64,000 nt of DNA from Herbaspirillum sp. ASV7 (GCF_016429215.1 NZ_JAELUH010000024.1:1-64000), one strand, 5' to 3'; positions 43,550-54,182 are shown, numbered from the stretch's first letter. Notes: a model not told the origin generated them from the sequence alone. Program-made: numbers and translations.

Positions 43550-43645
43550 GTGCGAAACTCCTCATAAGTAAATCCGACGCAGCCTGTCTGCGTCGTATGA
43601 GGTGCATCTTAGAAGTCCGTCTGAACGATCAGGGACAAGAAGTTG

Positions 43646-44269
43646 TTAGATGTTGTCTCTCCATTCGAGAATGTCTTCTCCATGATTTTTTAGCGCTCGA
43701 TCTAGTTGTTTTCGTTCGTCGGGCGATAGTGTGCTTTTATATTCCTCCATCGCCTGTCGATACGATCCGGGCTCTCTTTCCCATTCGGCATCCAGACCGC
43801 TTTTTCCGTTAAGGATCACCCTACGAGGCCTCCTCAAATAATCGTCAATGTGTGACCGGAATTTATCGACTAGAGCGATATTTCGCTGGGCGGCTCTGAC
43901 GGTTGTGGTTTTGATGTGCCTGGGGAATTTTTCCGGGAACAGAAGAGCTAAGACGTCCGTATCTTCGGCTTTGTTTCCTATTGCCTCAAGCAAACAAAGA
44001 AATAGCTCGCTGGGAGTTCCATTGCGAATGCTATCTATGCCGATTTCAAAGATGCGGCTAGTAGGATGCTGAACAGCACCATATCCTTTCTGTATTTTTT
44101 CTTCTTTGCGCTCCTCGAATGCTTGAATAAATGCAGCATCGTAGTCCTCCTCAAGGTCTGCACTAGCGGGAATGTTGTGCTTCGCGTCTAACTCCGCGGA
44201 GGTTTTTGGGAGCCGAGAAATCTCCTTCAATGCTATCTGGTCGGAATACTGCTTTACTCTTTTTCTCAT
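43646..44269 (-). CDS. Element-encoded protein of unknown function, 207 residues
   Basis: It starts at the integrase stop with a 4-bp ATGA overlap (44266-44269), so it is translated with the integrase. It is soluble and charged, with an acidic region (ADLEEDYDAAFIQAFEERKE) and a basic region (HIDDYLRRPRRVILNGKSG). No known domain is recognised. A recombination accessory role would fit its position but is only a guess. Confidence 0.7.
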   Translation of the reverse strand: MRKRVKQYSDQIALKEISRLPKTSAELDAKHNIPASADLEEDYDAAFIQAFEERKEEKIQKGYGAVQHPTSRIFEIGIDSIRNGTPSELFLCLLEAIGNKAEDTDVLALLFPEKFPRHIKTTTVRAAQRNIALVDKFRSHIDDYLRRPRRVILNGKSGLDAEWEREPGSYRQAMEEYKSTLSPDERKQLDRALKNHGEDILEWRDNI

Positions 44270-45507
44270 GCTGCCTTCCCGAATTTTGCAGCGACGACGT
44301 TTCCACCTTGTTTAATTGCGTCGAGATAATCTGCCCATCTTTGCATCATCCGCTTGCGCTCAGGTAAATGCGACGTCCGGTTATATGCACGTCCGTTGGC
44401 ATCGCGCACCGCGTGCGCCAACTGGTGCTCAATTAGGTCGACCCGCTCGCCGAGAACTTCATCGAGGATTGTGCGCGCCATTGCTCGGAATCCGTGGCCG
44501 CTCATCTCGTCCTTTTCGATGCCCATGCGGCGCAGGGCTGACAAGACGGCGTTATCGCTCATTGGCCTGTCCTTGCTGCGAGGACTCGGGAAGAGATAGC
44601 GTCCATGCCCGGTTATCGGCTTCAGCCCGGTGAGAATGGCGACGGCTTGCGTGCATAGAGGAACGATATGGGGCGTGTTGGTCTTCGTGACTGTGTAGCG
44701 CCATTCCGCTGCATCCAAATCTATGTGCGCCCACTCAGCAGCGCGAAGCTCGCCCGGACGGACGAAAACTAGTGGCGCGAGCTGGAGAGCTGCCTTGACG
44801 GTGGGACTACCTTGATACTCGTCTAGTGCACGCAGTAATTGGCCTACTTGGGCCGGATCGGTGATGGCTGCAAAATGCGTGCGTCTGTCCCTCAGTGGAG
44901 GCAATGCTCCACGTAGTGCCCCGGATGGATCGCTCTCGGCGCGTCCAGTAGCAACGGCATATCGGAATACTTGGCCGCAATTGGCAAGCGCACGATGGGC
45001 AGTTTCAAGAACGCCCCGTTTTTCGATACGCTGAATGACCGAAAGCAGATCCGGTGCAGAGATCGCGCCAACCTCACGTGAGCCGATGTAGGGGAACACG
45101 TCATTTTGGAGGCGGCCAAGAATCTTGTCGTGATGTGATGCCGCCCACCCATCTTCGTTTTTTGCAAGCCACTCCCGTGCAACCGCCTCAAACGTATTAA
45201 CGGCTCGCTGAGCCTTAGCGACCTTTTCTGAGTCTCGGTGCGAGGCGAGATCTATGCCGCTCTCAGCAAGCTTTTTCGCAGAGTCCCGTTTTTCTCTCGC
45301 CTCCGAGAGCGAGACAAGCGGATAGGTCCCAAACGCTAATCGGCTTTCCTTGCCGTTGGTGCGTCTGAATTTCATCCGCCAAAGCTTGGAGCCGGTAGGG
45401 GTGATCTCCAGATAGAGGCCGCCGCCATCGGCGAGCTTGTAGGGTTTGTCTTTGGGCTTGGCGTTTCTGATCCGAACGTCAGTGAGCGGGGGAACCAGCT
45501 TGGGCAT
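44266..45507 (-). CDS. Tyrosine recombinase (P4-type integrase)
   Basis: This 413-residue integrase has an N-terminal DUF4102 arm-binding domain (LTDVRIRNAKPKDKPYKLAD), a core-binding domain (about 105-185) and a catalytic domain. The catalytic residues are R255 (RPGELRAAEW), H280 (HIVPL), H338 and R341 (HGFR), H364 (QLAH) and Y375 (GRAYNRTSH). It lies 165 bp from the 3' end of tRNA-Met and is read in the same direction as the tRNA, as expected for an element integrated there. All catalytic residues are present, so it should be active. Confidence 0.95.
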   Translation of the reverse strand: MPKLVPPLTDVRIRNAKPKDKPYKLADGGGLYLEITPTGSKLWRMKFRRTNGKESRLAFGTYPLVSLSEAREKRDSAKKLAESGIDLASHRDSEKVAKAQRAVNTFEAVAREWLAKNEDGWAASHHDKILGRLQNDVFPYIGSREVGAISAPDLLSVIQRIEKRGVLETAHRALANCGQVFRYAVATGRAESDPSGALRGALPPLRDRRTHFAAITDPAQVGQLLRALDEYQGSPTVKAALQLAPLVFVRPGELRAAEWAHIDLDAAEWRYTVTKTNTPHIVPLCTQAVAILTGLKPITGHGRYLFPSPRSKDRPMSDNAVLSALRRMGIEKDEMSGHGFRAMARTILDEVLGERVDLIEHQLAHAVRDANGRAYNRTSHLPERKRMMQRWADYLDAIKQGGNVVAAKFGKAA

Positions 45508-45540
45508 TTTCGGGGAATTTTGTTCTTATAAGGGAGTGAA

Positions 45541-45562
45541 TGCCCCCAAGCGTGCCCCCAAA
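45541..45562. repeat. Paired TGCCCCCAA repeats beside the integrase
   Basis: TGCCCCCAA occurs at 45541-45549 and 45553-45561, a 12-bp period, between the integrase start and tRNA-Met. A pair of ATTCCCC with the same period sits at 39272-39290. They may be arm-type integrase binding sites. Confidence 0.5.
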
Positions 45563-45603
45563 GAAACTGGATGTCAATAAATCATCTCGGACGATAAAAG
45601 ACA

Positions 45604-45640
45604 AAAAACCCGCTAGGACATGGCGTCTTAGCGGGTTTTT
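45604..45640 (-). terminator. Terminator downstream of tRNA-Met
   Basis: AAAAACCCGCTA (45604-45615) pairs with TAGCGGGTTTTT (45629-45640). The A-run is a T-run on the minus strand, 31 bp past the tRNA 3' end. Confidence 0.8.
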
Positions 45641-45671
45641 GGACTCTAGCGGACTTCCTAGAATCAGTGTT

Positions 45672-45748
45672 TGGTGGTGATAGGTGGACTTGAACCACCG
45701 ACCCCAGCATTATGAGTGCTGTGCTCTAACCAGCTGAGCTATATCACC
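45672..45748 (-). tRNA. tRNA-Met (anticodon CAT)
   Basis: This is a 77-nt cloverleaf read on the minus strand, with the CCA end encoded at 45674-45672. The acceptor stem is GGTGATA with TATCACC, the D-arm is GCTCAGCTGGTTAGAGC, the anticodon arm is CAGCA-CTCATAA-TGCTG, and the T-arm is GTGG-TTCAAGT-CCAC. The body resembles elongator tRNA-Met (CACTCATAAT, GGGGTC); tRNA-Ile2 with a modified CAT anticodon is the less likely alternative. It appears to be the integration site of the adjacent element. Confidence 0.95.
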
Positions 45749-45825
45749 AGAGGAAAGCTCGCTACTATAGTGTTCGAGGCTGGTTCTGTCAATACTTTTT
45801 TGAAATATTCCTCATTCAAGCACTT

Positions 45826-46785
45826 TTAATTATCCACAGCCGCTTCGCGCAGCGCCGTTTCGACCTGGGTCAGCACGGTTGCCGTCGCATCATCACGGTT
45901 GCAATCGATGCTGATGCGCTCCGGCATGGAGCGCAGCCAGGTCAATTGGCGCTTGGCCAGTTGGCGGGTGGCGGCGATGCCTTTCTCGCGCATGGTGGCG
46001 GCGTCGATGCTGCCATCCAGGTGTTCCCACATCTGCCGATAGCCCACGCAACGCATCGAGGGCAGGCCCAGGTGCAGGTCGCCCCGCGCACGCAGGGCCC
46101 GTACCTCTTGCTCCAGTGCGCCGTCACGCAGCATCAGGTCGAAGCGCATGGCGATGCGTTCGTGCAGCACCGCGCGATCGGAGGGCTCCAGTGCCAGCGG
46201 CAGCAGCTTGAACGGCAGCGGCTCGGCCGGCTTTTGCGACAGCAGCGAGGACATCGGCTGCCCGGTCAGCAGGGTGATCTCCAGTGCCCGCTGGATGCGC
46301 TGGCTGTCATTGGGCTTGAGCCGGGCGGCGGTGACCGGGTCCAGTGTGGCCAGCCTGGCGTGCATGGCGGGCATGCCGACGCGCGCGGCTTCTTCGTCGA
46401 GCTGCGCACGCAGCGCCGGATCGGCTTGCGGCAGTTCATCGAGGCCATCGCGCAATACCTTGAAGTACAGCATGGTGCCGCCTACCAGCAGCGGCAGCTT
46501 GCCGCGTGCGGCGATTTCCATGGACAGGCGCAGCGCATCCTGGCGGAACTGCATGGCCGAGTAAGCCTCGGTAGGATCGATGATGTCGATCAGGTGGTGC
46601 GGGACCTCGGCCAGCTCATCGGGCGTGGGTTTGGCGGTGCCGATGTCCATCTCGCGATAGACCAGGGCCGAATCGACGGAAATGATTTCGCTGGGAATGC
46701 GGCGGGCGATTTCCAGTGCGGCGGCGGTCTTGCCGGAGGCCGTCGGGCCCATGATGGCCACGGCCAGGGGAGTACGTGCGCTCAT
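45826..46785 (-). CDS. miaA: tRNA dimethylallyltransferase
   Basis: This 319-residue enzyme adds a dimethylallyl group to A37 of tRNAs reading UNN codons. The P-loop is GPTASGKT, followed by [19 protein letters not shown] and the [14 protein letters not shown] segment. ATG 46785 gives the family N-terminus; a longer ORF upstream runs into the mutL C-terminus in another frame. It begins 4 bp after the mutL stop, and the mutL-miaA pairing is widely conserved. MiaB in this window modifies the same base further. Confidence 0.97.
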   Translation of the reverse strand: MSARTPLAVAIMGPTASGKTAAALEIARRIPSEIISVDSALVYREMDIGTAKPTPDELAEVPHHLIDIIDPTEAYSAMQFRQDALRLSMEIAARGKLPLLVGGTMLYFKVLRDGLDELPQADPALRAQLDEEAARVGMPAMHARLATLDPVTAARLKPNDSQRIQRALEITLLTGQPMSSLLSQKPAEPLPFKLLPLALEPSDRAVLHERIAMRFDLMLRDGALEQEVRALRARGDLHLGLPSMRCVGYRQMWEHLDGSIDAATMREKGIAATRQLAKRQLTWLRSMPERISIDCNRDDATATVLTQVETALREAAVDN

Positions 46786-46789
46786 GCTC

Positions 46790-48742
46790 TTACTGGCCGC
46801 GCAGGAACAGCTTGTCCAGGTCCGACAGGGCCATCTGGGTCCAGGTGGGGCGGCCGTGGTTGCACTGGTCGGAGCGCTCGGTGGCTTCCATCTGGCGCAG
46901 CAGCGCATTCATCTCCGGCAGGGTCAGGCTGCGATTGGCGCGCACGGCAGTGTGGCAGGCCAGCGTACCCAGCAGTTCGTTGCGGCGTTCCAGCAGCACC
47001 CGCGAGCCGCCGTATTCGCGCACATCGCGCAGCACGTCGCGCGCCAGGGTCTGGGCATCGGCATTCTTGAGCAGCGCCGGTACCGCGCGCACGGCCAGCG
47101 TGGTGGGCGACATCACGGCGATATCGAAACCGAGCGCCGAGAGTGTGTCCTGGTGTTCCTCGACCGTGCCCACTTCCACCGGGTCGGCGTAGAAGGTGAC
47201 CGGGATCAGCAGCGGCTGCACGAACATCTCGTTGCCGTCCAGTGCCGTCTTCAATTGCTCGTAGAGGATGCGTTCGTGGGCGGCATGCATGTCTACCACC
47301 ACCAGGCCGGCGCTGTTCTGGGCCAGCACATAGATGCCATGCAATTGCGCCAGCGCGAAGCCCAGCGCGAAATCGCCGGCCGGCAATGGTGCTGCGGCCT
47401 GGGGCGATGCTGCGCCGTAAGGGGCCGTGCCCGCTGCGGCGGGGGGTACGATGCCGCCGACCTCGCCGCGCTCATTGCCACGCTCGTCGCGGAACATGGC
47501 GCCATAGGCCTGGGGATTCTGGCGCACGCCGAAACCGCTGTGGCCGCCGAAGGAGAACGGACGCGGCTGCTCGGCGAATTGCGCCGAAAAGCTCTGCTGT
47601 TGCTGTTCGCGCATCCACGGCAGCGGGGCGTTGGCACCGCCCGCACCCGGCTGGGTCGAAGGCGCGGCCGTTTCGTTGCCGGGCTGCTGCGGCAGGTTGC
47701 CGAAGGAGGTGGCCGAGGTCTGCGCCAGTGCGCGCGAGACGGCATGGAAGACAAACTGGTGCACGGCCCGGCTGTCGCGGAAGCGTACCTCGATCTTGGA
47801 CGGGTGCACGTTCACATCCACCAGGGCCGGATCGAGGTCCAGCGACAGCGCATAGGAGGGATAGCGGTCACCGTGCAGCACGTCCTGGTAGGCGGCGCGC
47901 ACGGCGTGGGTGAGCAGCTTGTCGCGCACGAAGCGGCCGTTGACGTAGAAGTACTGGCCGTCGGCGCGGGCCTTGGAAGCCGTGGGCAGGCCGACGAAGC
48001 CATGCAGGCGCAGGGGGCCGGCGTTCTCGTCCAGCGGCAGGCGGGCATTGGCGAATTCATCGCCCAAGATGTGGGCGCTGCGCTTGGCGAATTCGCCCAC
48101 GTTCCAGTGATCCACGGTCTTGCCGTTGTGCGACAGCGAGAAGCTCACATCCGGGCGCGCCAGCGCAATGCGACGCACGACCTCGGCGCAGTGGCCGTAT
48201 TCGGTCTGCTCGGACTTGAGGAACTTGCGTCGCGCCGGGGTGTTGAAGTAGAGATCCTGGACGTCGATGGTGGTGCCCTGCGCGCCCGAGGCCGGGGCCA
48301 CGGTACCAAATTGGGAGCCGGTGATTTCCCAGGCATGGGCGGCATCGGCGGTGCGGCTGGTGACGGTCAGCTGCGCCACCGAGGCGATCGAGGCCAGCGC
48401 CTCGCCGCGAAAGCCGAGCGTGGAGACATTCTCCAGGTCGGTCAGCGAGGCGATCTTGGAAGTGGCATGGCGCGCCAGCGCCAGCGGCAATTGCTCGGGA
48501 GGAATGCCGCGACCGTTGTCGGTGATGGCGATGCGTTTGACGCCGCCCTGTTCGAGGCGCACGGTGATCTGGGTGGAGCCGGCGTCGAGCGCGTTCTCCA
48601 GCAGTTCCTTGACCACGGCCGAGGGCCGTTCGATGACCTCGCCGGCGGCGATCTGCGAGATCAACTGATCGGGCAGGGCCTGGATGGGGCGATGGGTGGT
48701 TTGGGACACGCTGGCGGACGGGGAGGAGTGCGGTGCATTCAT
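46790..48742 (-). CDS. mutL: DNA mismatch repair protein MutL
   Basis: This 650-residue protein has an N-terminal GHKL ATPase ([44 protein letters not shown]), a long Pro/Gln/Ala linker (about 345-455) and a C-terminal dimerisation domain. The C-terminal domain carries [12 protein letters not shown], the form of the DQHA(x2)E(x4)E endonuclease motif, and ACHTAVRA. This suggests MutL itself nicks the strand, as in bacteria lacking MutH. ATG 48742 gives [14 protein letters not shown]; an upstream in-frame start adds 13 residues. Confidence 0.97.
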   Translation of the reverse strand: MNAPHSSPSASVSQTTHRPIQALPDQLISQIAAGEVIERPSAVVKELLENALDAGSTQITVRLEQGGVKRIAITDNGRGIPPEQLPLALARHATSKIASLTDLENVSTLGFRGEALASIASVAQLTVTSRTADAAHAWEITGSQFGTVAPASGAQGTTIDVQDLYFNTPARRKFLKSEQTEYGHCAEVVRRIALARPDVSFSLSHNGKTVDHWNVGEFAKRSAHILGDEFANARLPLDENAGPLRLHGFVGLPTASKARADGQYFYVNGRFVRDKLLTHAVRAAYQDVLHGDRYPSYALSLDLDPALVDVNVHPSKIEVRFRDSRAVHQFVFHAVSRALAQTSATSFGNLPQQPGNETAAPSTQPGAGGANAPLPWMREQQQQSFSAQFAEQPRPFSFGGHSGFGVRQNPQAYGAMFRDERGNERGEVGGIVPPAAAGTAPYGAASPQAAAPLPAGDFALGFALAQLHGIYVLAQNSAGLVVVDMHAAHERILYEQLKTALDGNEMFVQPLLIPVTFYADPVEVGTVEEHQDTLSALGFDIAVMSPTTLAVRAVPALLKNADAQTLARDVLRDVREYGGSRVLLERRNELLGTLACHTAVRANRSLTLPEMNALLRQMEATERSDQCNHGRPTWTQMALSDLDKLFLRGQ

Positions 48743-48798
48743 GGCACGATTATACCTTTGCATACCGCTCCATGCCGCCACCCAGGCCGGCCCTGGCG

Positions 48799-48828
48799 TG
48801 ACGAAGCCGCCCGCAGGCGGCTTCGTCA
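48799..48828. terminator. Hairpin after the chemoreceptor gene
   Basis: A perfect 13-bp stem, TGACGAAGCCGCC (48799-48811) with GGCGGCTTCGTCA (48816-48828), with a CGCA loop. It lies 22 bp past the stop of the minus-strand mcp gene. There is no T-run. Confidence 0.6.
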
Positions 48829-48850
48829 GGGGGCTCTGCGGAAAGACGTA

Positions 48851-50833
48851 TCAGATCCGGAAGCGGCTCACCACGGCGGCCAGATGCTCGGCCTGCTGCT
48901 GCAGCGATTGCGCGGCGGCGGCGGCCTGTTCGACCAGGGCTGCATTTTGCTGGGTGCTCTCATCCATCTGGGCGATGGCACGGTTGATCTGGTCGATGCC
49001 TTCGCTCTGCTCACGGCTGGCAGTGGTGATCTCGCTGATGACGGTGGAGACGCGACGCACGCTGTCGACCACGTCGCTCATGGTGCTGCCGGCCTGGTTG
49101 ACCAGCTGGCCACCGGCTTCCACGGTCTGTACCGAGGCATCGATCAAGCCCTTGATCTCGCGCGCCGCGCTGGCGCTGCGCTGGGCCAGGGTACGCACTT
49201 CGGTGGCCACCACGGCAAAGCCGCGACCCTGTTCACCGGCGCGGGCTGCTTCCACGGCGGCGTTCAGGGCCAGGATGTTGGTCTGGAAGGCGATACCGTC
49301 GATGACGCTGATAATGTCCACGATGCGTTGCGAGGAGGTGTTGATGGCCTCCATGGTCTGCACCACCTGGCCGACCACTTCGCCACCATGGCTGGCCACG
49401 TCCGAGGCCGAGTCCGACAGCGCGTCGGCCTGCACCGCATTGGCGGCGTTCTGCTTGACGGTGGAGGTCAGCTCTTCCATGGCCGAGGCGGTCTCTTCCA
49501 GGGCACCAGCTTGTTGTTCAGTACGGGAGGAAAGGTTGAGGTTACCGGCGGCGATCTCGCTGGCGGCGGTGTTGATTTCCTCGGTGCCGGCGCGCACGCT
49601 GGCGACCACTTCCGACAGGCCCATGCTGATGCCGTTGAAGGCGCCCATGAGACGGCCGATCTCGTCGCTGCTGTGGACATGCAGGCGCGTGGTCAGGTCG
49701 CCGCCGGCGATGCGGTCGGCGGCCTGGCAGACCGCGTCCAGCGGACGGCTGACCATGCGGTTGACCATCACCGTCATGATCACCGCCAGTACCGCCAGGA
49801 ACAGCAGGCCCAGGCCGATGTAGAGCTTGCGCATGGAACGCACTTCCTGGGTGATCTCGTCGACCGAGGCTTCACCGGCGATGACCCAGTTCCAGGCCGG
49901 ATAGTGGGTGAAGGCGATGATCTTGCGACGGCCATCGACGGCCGTGTACTGCAGCGTGCCCTGCTTTTGCTGCAGCATGGTCTTGATGTAGGTGTCGCCG
50001 GCGGCATCCTTCAGGTCGAGCAGGCTGGCGCCTTCTTCCTTGCCTTCGCGCGCGGCGCCGGCGATGAGCACGCCCAGATCCTTGCCTTCACGCGCATTGA
50101 GGGCGTAGAAGTTGCCGGTCTCGCCGATGCGCAGGGCCTTGATCTGGTCCTTGAGTGCCTTGACGTCGGGCGAGATGTCGATGCCCACATAGAGCGCCGC
50201 GATGACCTGGCCGGCGCCGTTCTTCACCGGTACGTACTTGGTGATGTATTGCTTGCCGAACAGCGTGGCCAGACCACTGTAGGACTTGTCGGCCTTCAGT
50301 GCCGCATAGCCCGGATGGGCCCGGTCGAGCAGGGTGCCGATGGCGCGTTCGCCGTTTTCCTTCTTCAGCGAGGTGGAGATGCGCACGAAGTCCTCGCCGG
50401 TCTTGGCGAAGATGGTGGCGGTCACGCCGGTCTCGGCGGTGAAGCGGTCGGGGATGGTGAAGTCGAGGTTCAGGTCGTGGCCGTCGTTTTGCAGCACGGG
50501 CGTGGCACGCTCGCCGATCTGCACGGTGCGCCCTTCATCGAGGACGAATTTGCCCGAGAATTCGTTGCCGAACATGCTGGAGAAGCGGTCGACCTGGCTG
50601 TTGACCGAGTGATCGAACATGCCGACCATGTTGGCCACGCTGCGGCTGTCGTTGCTCATCTGTTCGACCGAGCGCTGCTCGATCATCTGCGAGGCCGAGG
50701 TGGTGATCAGCCACAGGGCGATCACGAAGACGATGCCGACCAGGGCCACCATCATGGCGGTCAGCTTGGCACCGACCGATCGGTGCAACAGGGAGGAAGA
50801 TGCGCCGTGCGCACCAGACTTAACAATAGCCAT
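48851..50833 (-). CDS. Methyl-accepting chemotaxis protein with Cache sensor
   Basis: This 660-residue chemoreceptor has transmembrane helix 1 (about 22-45), a large periplasmic Cache_3/Cache_2-type domain (about 50-335, including [20 protein letters not shown] and [18 protein letters not shown]), helix 2 (about 340-360), HAMP, and a signalling domain with the tip sequence [20 protein letters not shown]. The sensor is about twice as large as in the other receptor here and should bind small organic ligands. It is monocistronic, with a 352-bp upstream gap and a hairpin downstream. Confidence 0.94.
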   Translation of the reverse strand: MAIVKSGAHGASSSLLHRSVGAKLTAMMVALVGIVFVIALWLITTSASQMIEQRSVEQMSNDSRSVANMVGMFDHSVNSQVDRFSSMFGNEFSGKFVLDEGRTVQIGERATPVLQNDGHDLNLDFTIPDRFTAETGVTATIFAKTGEDFVRISTSLKKENGERAIGTLLDRAHPGYAALKADKSYSGLATLFGKQYITKYVPVKNGAGQVIAALYVGIDISPDVKALKDQIKALRIGETGNFYALNAREGKDLGVLIAGAAREGKEEGASLLDLKDAAGDTYIKTMLQQKQGTLQYTAVDGRRKIIAFTHYPAWNWVIAGEASVDEITQEVRSMRKLYIGLGLLFLAVLAVIMTVMVNRMVSRPLDAVCQAADRIAGGDLTTRLHVHSSDEIGRLMGAFNGISMGLSEVVASVRAGTEEINTAASEIAAGNLNLSSRTEQQAGALEETASAMEELTSTVKQNAANAVQADALSDSASDVASHGGEVVGQVVQTMEAINTSSQRIVDIISVIDGIAFQTNILALNAAVEAARAGEQGRGFAVVATEVRTLAQRSASAAREIKGLIDASVQTVEAGGQLVNQAGSTMSDVVDSVRRVSTVISEITTASREQSEGIDQINRAIAQMDESTQQNAALVEQAAAAAQSLQQQAEHLAAVVSRFRI

Positions 50834-51185
50834 GGCTGTTCTTGTTCTTGAGCAAAAAGCGTCACTTGGAAAGGCAGATACCGAACGAGACGGTTGCGGC
50901 CGCCCGTGGCGGCCATACCGGCAACCCGCCGTACGGGATGCCGCAACAACACTGCCCGCCTGCTAGCCGTCTTGCTGAATCGGCATGGTGGCGGGATGTA
51001 CAAGCCCAAGGCAGCCAGAACCGTTGTCCTGGCACCAGGGAATGAAAATCAGTACCTGCGAGGGAAGCGGTCAGTATATCGTCAGGTTTTGCGCTGCATC
51101 AAAATACTTCGAATGTTTGCGCCTACATTGAACTGTGCTGTTGTTTTTCCATGCGGAAATGCATTTTTTGCATGACAGAGGGATA
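50834..51185 (-). promoter_or_regulatory. Upstream region of the Cache chemoreceptor
   Basis: This 352-bp gap lies between two minus-strand genes. It should hold the chemoreceptor promoter and the end of the GGDEF/EAL transcript. A GACGATA hexamer-like string at 51076-51082 (minus strand) is only a weak sigma-28-type match, with no TAAA at the proper distance. No gene is convincing. Confidence 0.4.
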
Positions 51186-54182
51186 TCAGGTCCCCGATAG
51201 CGGCTCCCGCCCCCACACGCAGGCCTGGCCCACCCGGTAGTCGCGCACCCAGTGTTCCAGGTCGTCGGCCGACATCGGCCGGGAAAAGTAATAGCCCTGT
51301 GCCACATCGCAACCTTGCTCGATGAGCAATTTGTATTGCTCGGCATCTTCCACGCCTTCTGCCACCACGATCAGCTTGAGGCTTTCGCCGATACGGATGA
51401 CGGCATTGGTCAGCGCGCGCACGGCATCGTCCCGGGCCATGTCGCGCACGAAGCTCTGGTCCAGTTTCAGCTCCGACACCGGCAGCTTGCGCAGGTAGCC
51501 CAGGCTGGAATAGCCGGTGCCGAAATCGTCCATGGCCAGCGGGATGCCCAGTGCATGTACGGCGGCGATGGTCTGGTTGGTGCTGGGATTGGTATCCATG
51601 AGCACGGTTTCGGTGATTTCCAGGGTCAGGTCGGTGGGGACCAGGCAATAGCGGCGCAGCAGGCCGGTGACGAACTGCGGCAGTTCCAGGTCATGGAAGT
51701 TGGTGGCCGACAGGTTCACCGAGATCGACGGCACGCGGATGCCACGTCGGCGCCAGTCGGAGAGCTGGAAGCAGGCTTCCTCCAGCGCCCATTTGCCCAG
51801 TTCGCCGATCAGGCCGCATTCCTCCGCAATCGGGATGAAGCGCCCGGGCGAGATGTTGCCCAATTGCGGATGGAACCAGCGGGCCAGCGCTTCCACCCCG
51901 TGCAGGCTGTGGTCGTGCAGCTTGACCTGGGGCTGGAAATGCAGCTCGAAGTCGCCGCCGCGCAAGGCATCGCGCAGGGCGCTTTCCAGGGCCAGGCGCT
52001 CCTGCGCCATGCTGTTCATTTCCTCGCTGAAGAAGCTAAAGCGCCCGCGATTGACCGACTTGGCCTGGTACATGGCGATATCGGCCCGGTGCAGCAGGGT
52101 TTCGATGTCATTGCCGTTGTCGGGGAAGATCGCCACGCCGATGCTGGCCGACGGGTTCAGCGCCGTGCCGTTGATATGGCAGGGCATGGCCAGGCGTTCC
52201 TGGATGCGCTTGACCACCTCGGTGAGGTGCTGGGTATCGTACTGGGTCAGCACCACCACGAATTCGTCCCCCGAGAGGCGACCGACGATATCGGAGCGCC
52301 GCGCCTGCGATTGCAGCCTTGTTGCCACCGTGCGCAGCAGCTCGTCGCCGGCCTGGTGGCCCAGCGAATCGTTGACCTGCTTGAAGCGGTCCAGGTCGAT
52401 GAACATCACGGCCACGGTGGTCTGGTTGCGTTGCGCACTGGCGATGGCCTGGCCGGCCTGCACCAGCAGCAGGCTGCGGTTGGGCAGGCCGGTGAGCGAA
52501 TCGTAGAAGGCCAACTGGTGGATGCGCGCGCGCGAGGCTTCGCGTTCGATGGCCAGCGCACACAGGTGTAGCCCGGCATCGACCAGCAGATGGTGGAAGG
52601 CACTGGGCTGGCGCGGCTGGCGATAGTAGAAGGCGAAGGTGCCGATCACCTTGCCATCGGCCGCCTTGACCGGCGTGGACCAGCAGGCGCGCAGCCCATG
52701 CGGCAGGGCCAGTTCCTTGTAGTCGGCCCAGTGCGGGTCATGTTCGATATCCTCGACGATGACGGTCTGGCCGGTGAAGGCCGCCGTGCCGCAGGAGCCC
52801 ACCAGCGGACCCATCTGCACGCCGTCGATGGCGCGGCTATAGAGTTCCGGCAGGCTGGGCCCGGCCAGGGTGTGCAGGCGGCCCTGTTCGTCCACCCGCA
52901 GGATGGAGGCGATCACCTCCGGCGCGACCCGCTCGACTTCTTCGCACAGCAGGTTCATCTGCTCGGCCAGCGAGCTGTCACGCGCCATGGCGTTGAGCAC
53001 CCGGTACTGCAGGACTTCATGCACCTTGGTATTGGTGATGTCGGTCATGACGCAAACCGTATTGATGAGCCGGCCGGTCGCATCCAGGATGGGATTGACC
53101 ACGGCCGACATCCACAGCGGCTGCTCGTGCAGGTCGTGGATCAGATCCTCGGTATGGAAACTGCGCCCCTCCAGCAGGTCGCCATGGCAGCGCTCGATGG
53201 ACTTGATCACCGTGGGGTGGCCGGCAAACAGTTCGGACGGGCGCTTGCCAAGCACCTGCTGGCTTTCGAAGCCCAGCATGCGGGTGAAACCGGTATTGTG
53301 GAAGACGATGCGGTTCTGGTCGTCGGTGATGAGCACCGCGTTGTCGGTTTCGTTGATCCCCAGCGAGAGCAGGTGCAGGTGCTCGCGATCGCTCTGTTCG
53401 CGGGTGACCCGGTAGGTGACGTCGTTGCCGATGCAGATCACCCGCTCGGTCTGGCCCTGGCTATCGAGCAGGGGCGAGTAGGTGGCTTCCCACCAGATCG
53501 TGCGGCCATTGCGGGTGCGACGCGGGAAGCGGCCGGAGAAGAAGCGTCCCCGGGAAACGTCATGCCAGAAGGCGGCATATTGTTCGCTGGCCGCATATTC
53601 GGGCGTGCACAGCAGGCTGTGGGGCTGGCCGATGAGATCGTCGGCCAGGTATTCCATGGTCTTGAGATAGTTATGATTGGCCGCCAGGATGATGCCCTCG
53701 CAGGAGAGCTCCACCACGCCCAGCGAACGGTTCAGGGCGCTCAGCACGCTGTTGCTGTGACGCGAATCGTCGATATGTGAGCTGATATCGGCGGCCACCG
53801 AGATCACCTTGGCGAGCTGGCCCTGGGCGTCCAGGATGGGGCTGCAAAGCGATTCCAGCCAGACGATGGTGCCCTCGACATGACGTCGCTGCAGCGTGCC
53901 GGCGATGATCTCGCCCTGGCGCAGGCGTTGCCAGAATTGCTGATAGTCGGCGGTGTCGACATACACCGGATCGCACAGCATGCGATGGTGTTGCCCTACC
54001 ACCTCATCGCGACGATAGCCCAGCATGGCGAGGAAGTTGTCATTGGCTTCCAGGATGGTGCCGTCGGCGCTGAATTCGAGAATGGCCATGGAGCGCCACA
54101 ATGCCCTCAGCAACGCATCCCGCTCGTCGCCGGGCAGGCGCTGGTGCTCGTGTTCGCCGATGAACGGCTCCTGGCTCCCCAT
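51186..54182 (-). CDS. PAS-PAS-PAS-GAF-GGDEF-EAL c-di-GMP protein
   Basis: This is a 998-residue soluble protein. It has three PAS domains (about 26-135, 150-260 and 270-385), GAF (about 400-545), GGDEF (about 560-720) and EAL (about 735-990). The cyclase signature is SGDEF at 637-641 instead of GGDEF, with RRSD five residues before it (I-site). The EAL motif is intact (GVEALARW), with later QGYYFSRPM. It could be a phosphodiesterase with a regulatory or weak cyclase half. ATG 54182 is chosen because a G-rich ribosome site (CCCCCT at 54188-54193, plus strand) lies 5 nt upstream; TTG 54200 is the alternative. A sigma-28-like promoter lies 231 bp upstream. Confidence 0.9.
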   Translation of the reverse strand: MGSQEPFIGEHEHQRLPGDERDALLRALWRSMAILEFSADGTILEANDNFLAMLGYRRDEVVGQHHRMLCDPVYVDTADYQQFWQRLRQGEIIAGTLQRRHVEGTIVWLESLCSPILDAQGQLAKVISVAADISSHIDDSRHSNSVLSALNRSLGVVELSCEGIILAANHNYLKTMEYLADDLIGQPHSLLCTPEYAASEQYAAFWHDVSRGRFFSGRFPRRTRNGRTIWWEATYSPLLDSQGQTERVICIGNDVTYRVTREQSDREHLHLLSLGINETDNAVLITDDQNRIVFHNTGFTRMLGFESQQVLGKRPSELFAGHPTVIKSIERCHGDLLEGRSFHTEDLIHDLHEQPLWMSAVVNPILDATGRLINTVCVMTDITNTKVHEVLQYRVLNAMARDSSLAEQMNLLCEEVERVAPEVIASILRVDEQGRLHTLAGPSLPELYSRAIDGVQMGPLVGSCGTAAFTGQTVIVEDIEHDPHWADYKELALPHGLRACWSTPVKAADGKVIGTFAFYYRQPRQPSAFHHLLVDAGLHLCALAIEREASRARIHQLAFYDSLTGLPNRSLLLVQAGQAIASAQRNQTTVAVMFIDLDRFKQVNDSLGHQAGDELLRTVATRLQSQARRSDIVGRLSGDEFVVVLTQYDTQHLTEVVKRIQERLAMPCHINGTALNPSASIGVAIFPDNGNDIETLLHRADIAMYQAKSVNRGRFSFFSEEMNSMAQERLALESALRDALRGGDFELHFQPQVKLHDHSLHGVEALARWFHPQLGNISPGRFIPIAEECGLIGELGKWALEEACFQLSDWRRRGIRVPSISVNLSATNFHDLELPQFVTGLLRRYCLVPTDLTLEITETVLMDTNPSTNQTIAAVHALGIPLAMDDFGTGYSSLGYLRKLPVSELKLDQSFVRDMARDDAVRALTNAVIRIGESLKLIVVAEGVEDAEQYKLLIEQGCDVAQGYYFSRPMSADDLEHWVRDYRVGQACVWGREPLSGT

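Noticed and set aside
46682-50851. 1389-codon plus-strand ORF covering mutL and the chemoreceptor
   Set aside because: It is an antisense artefact of high GC content across several recognised genes on the minus strand.
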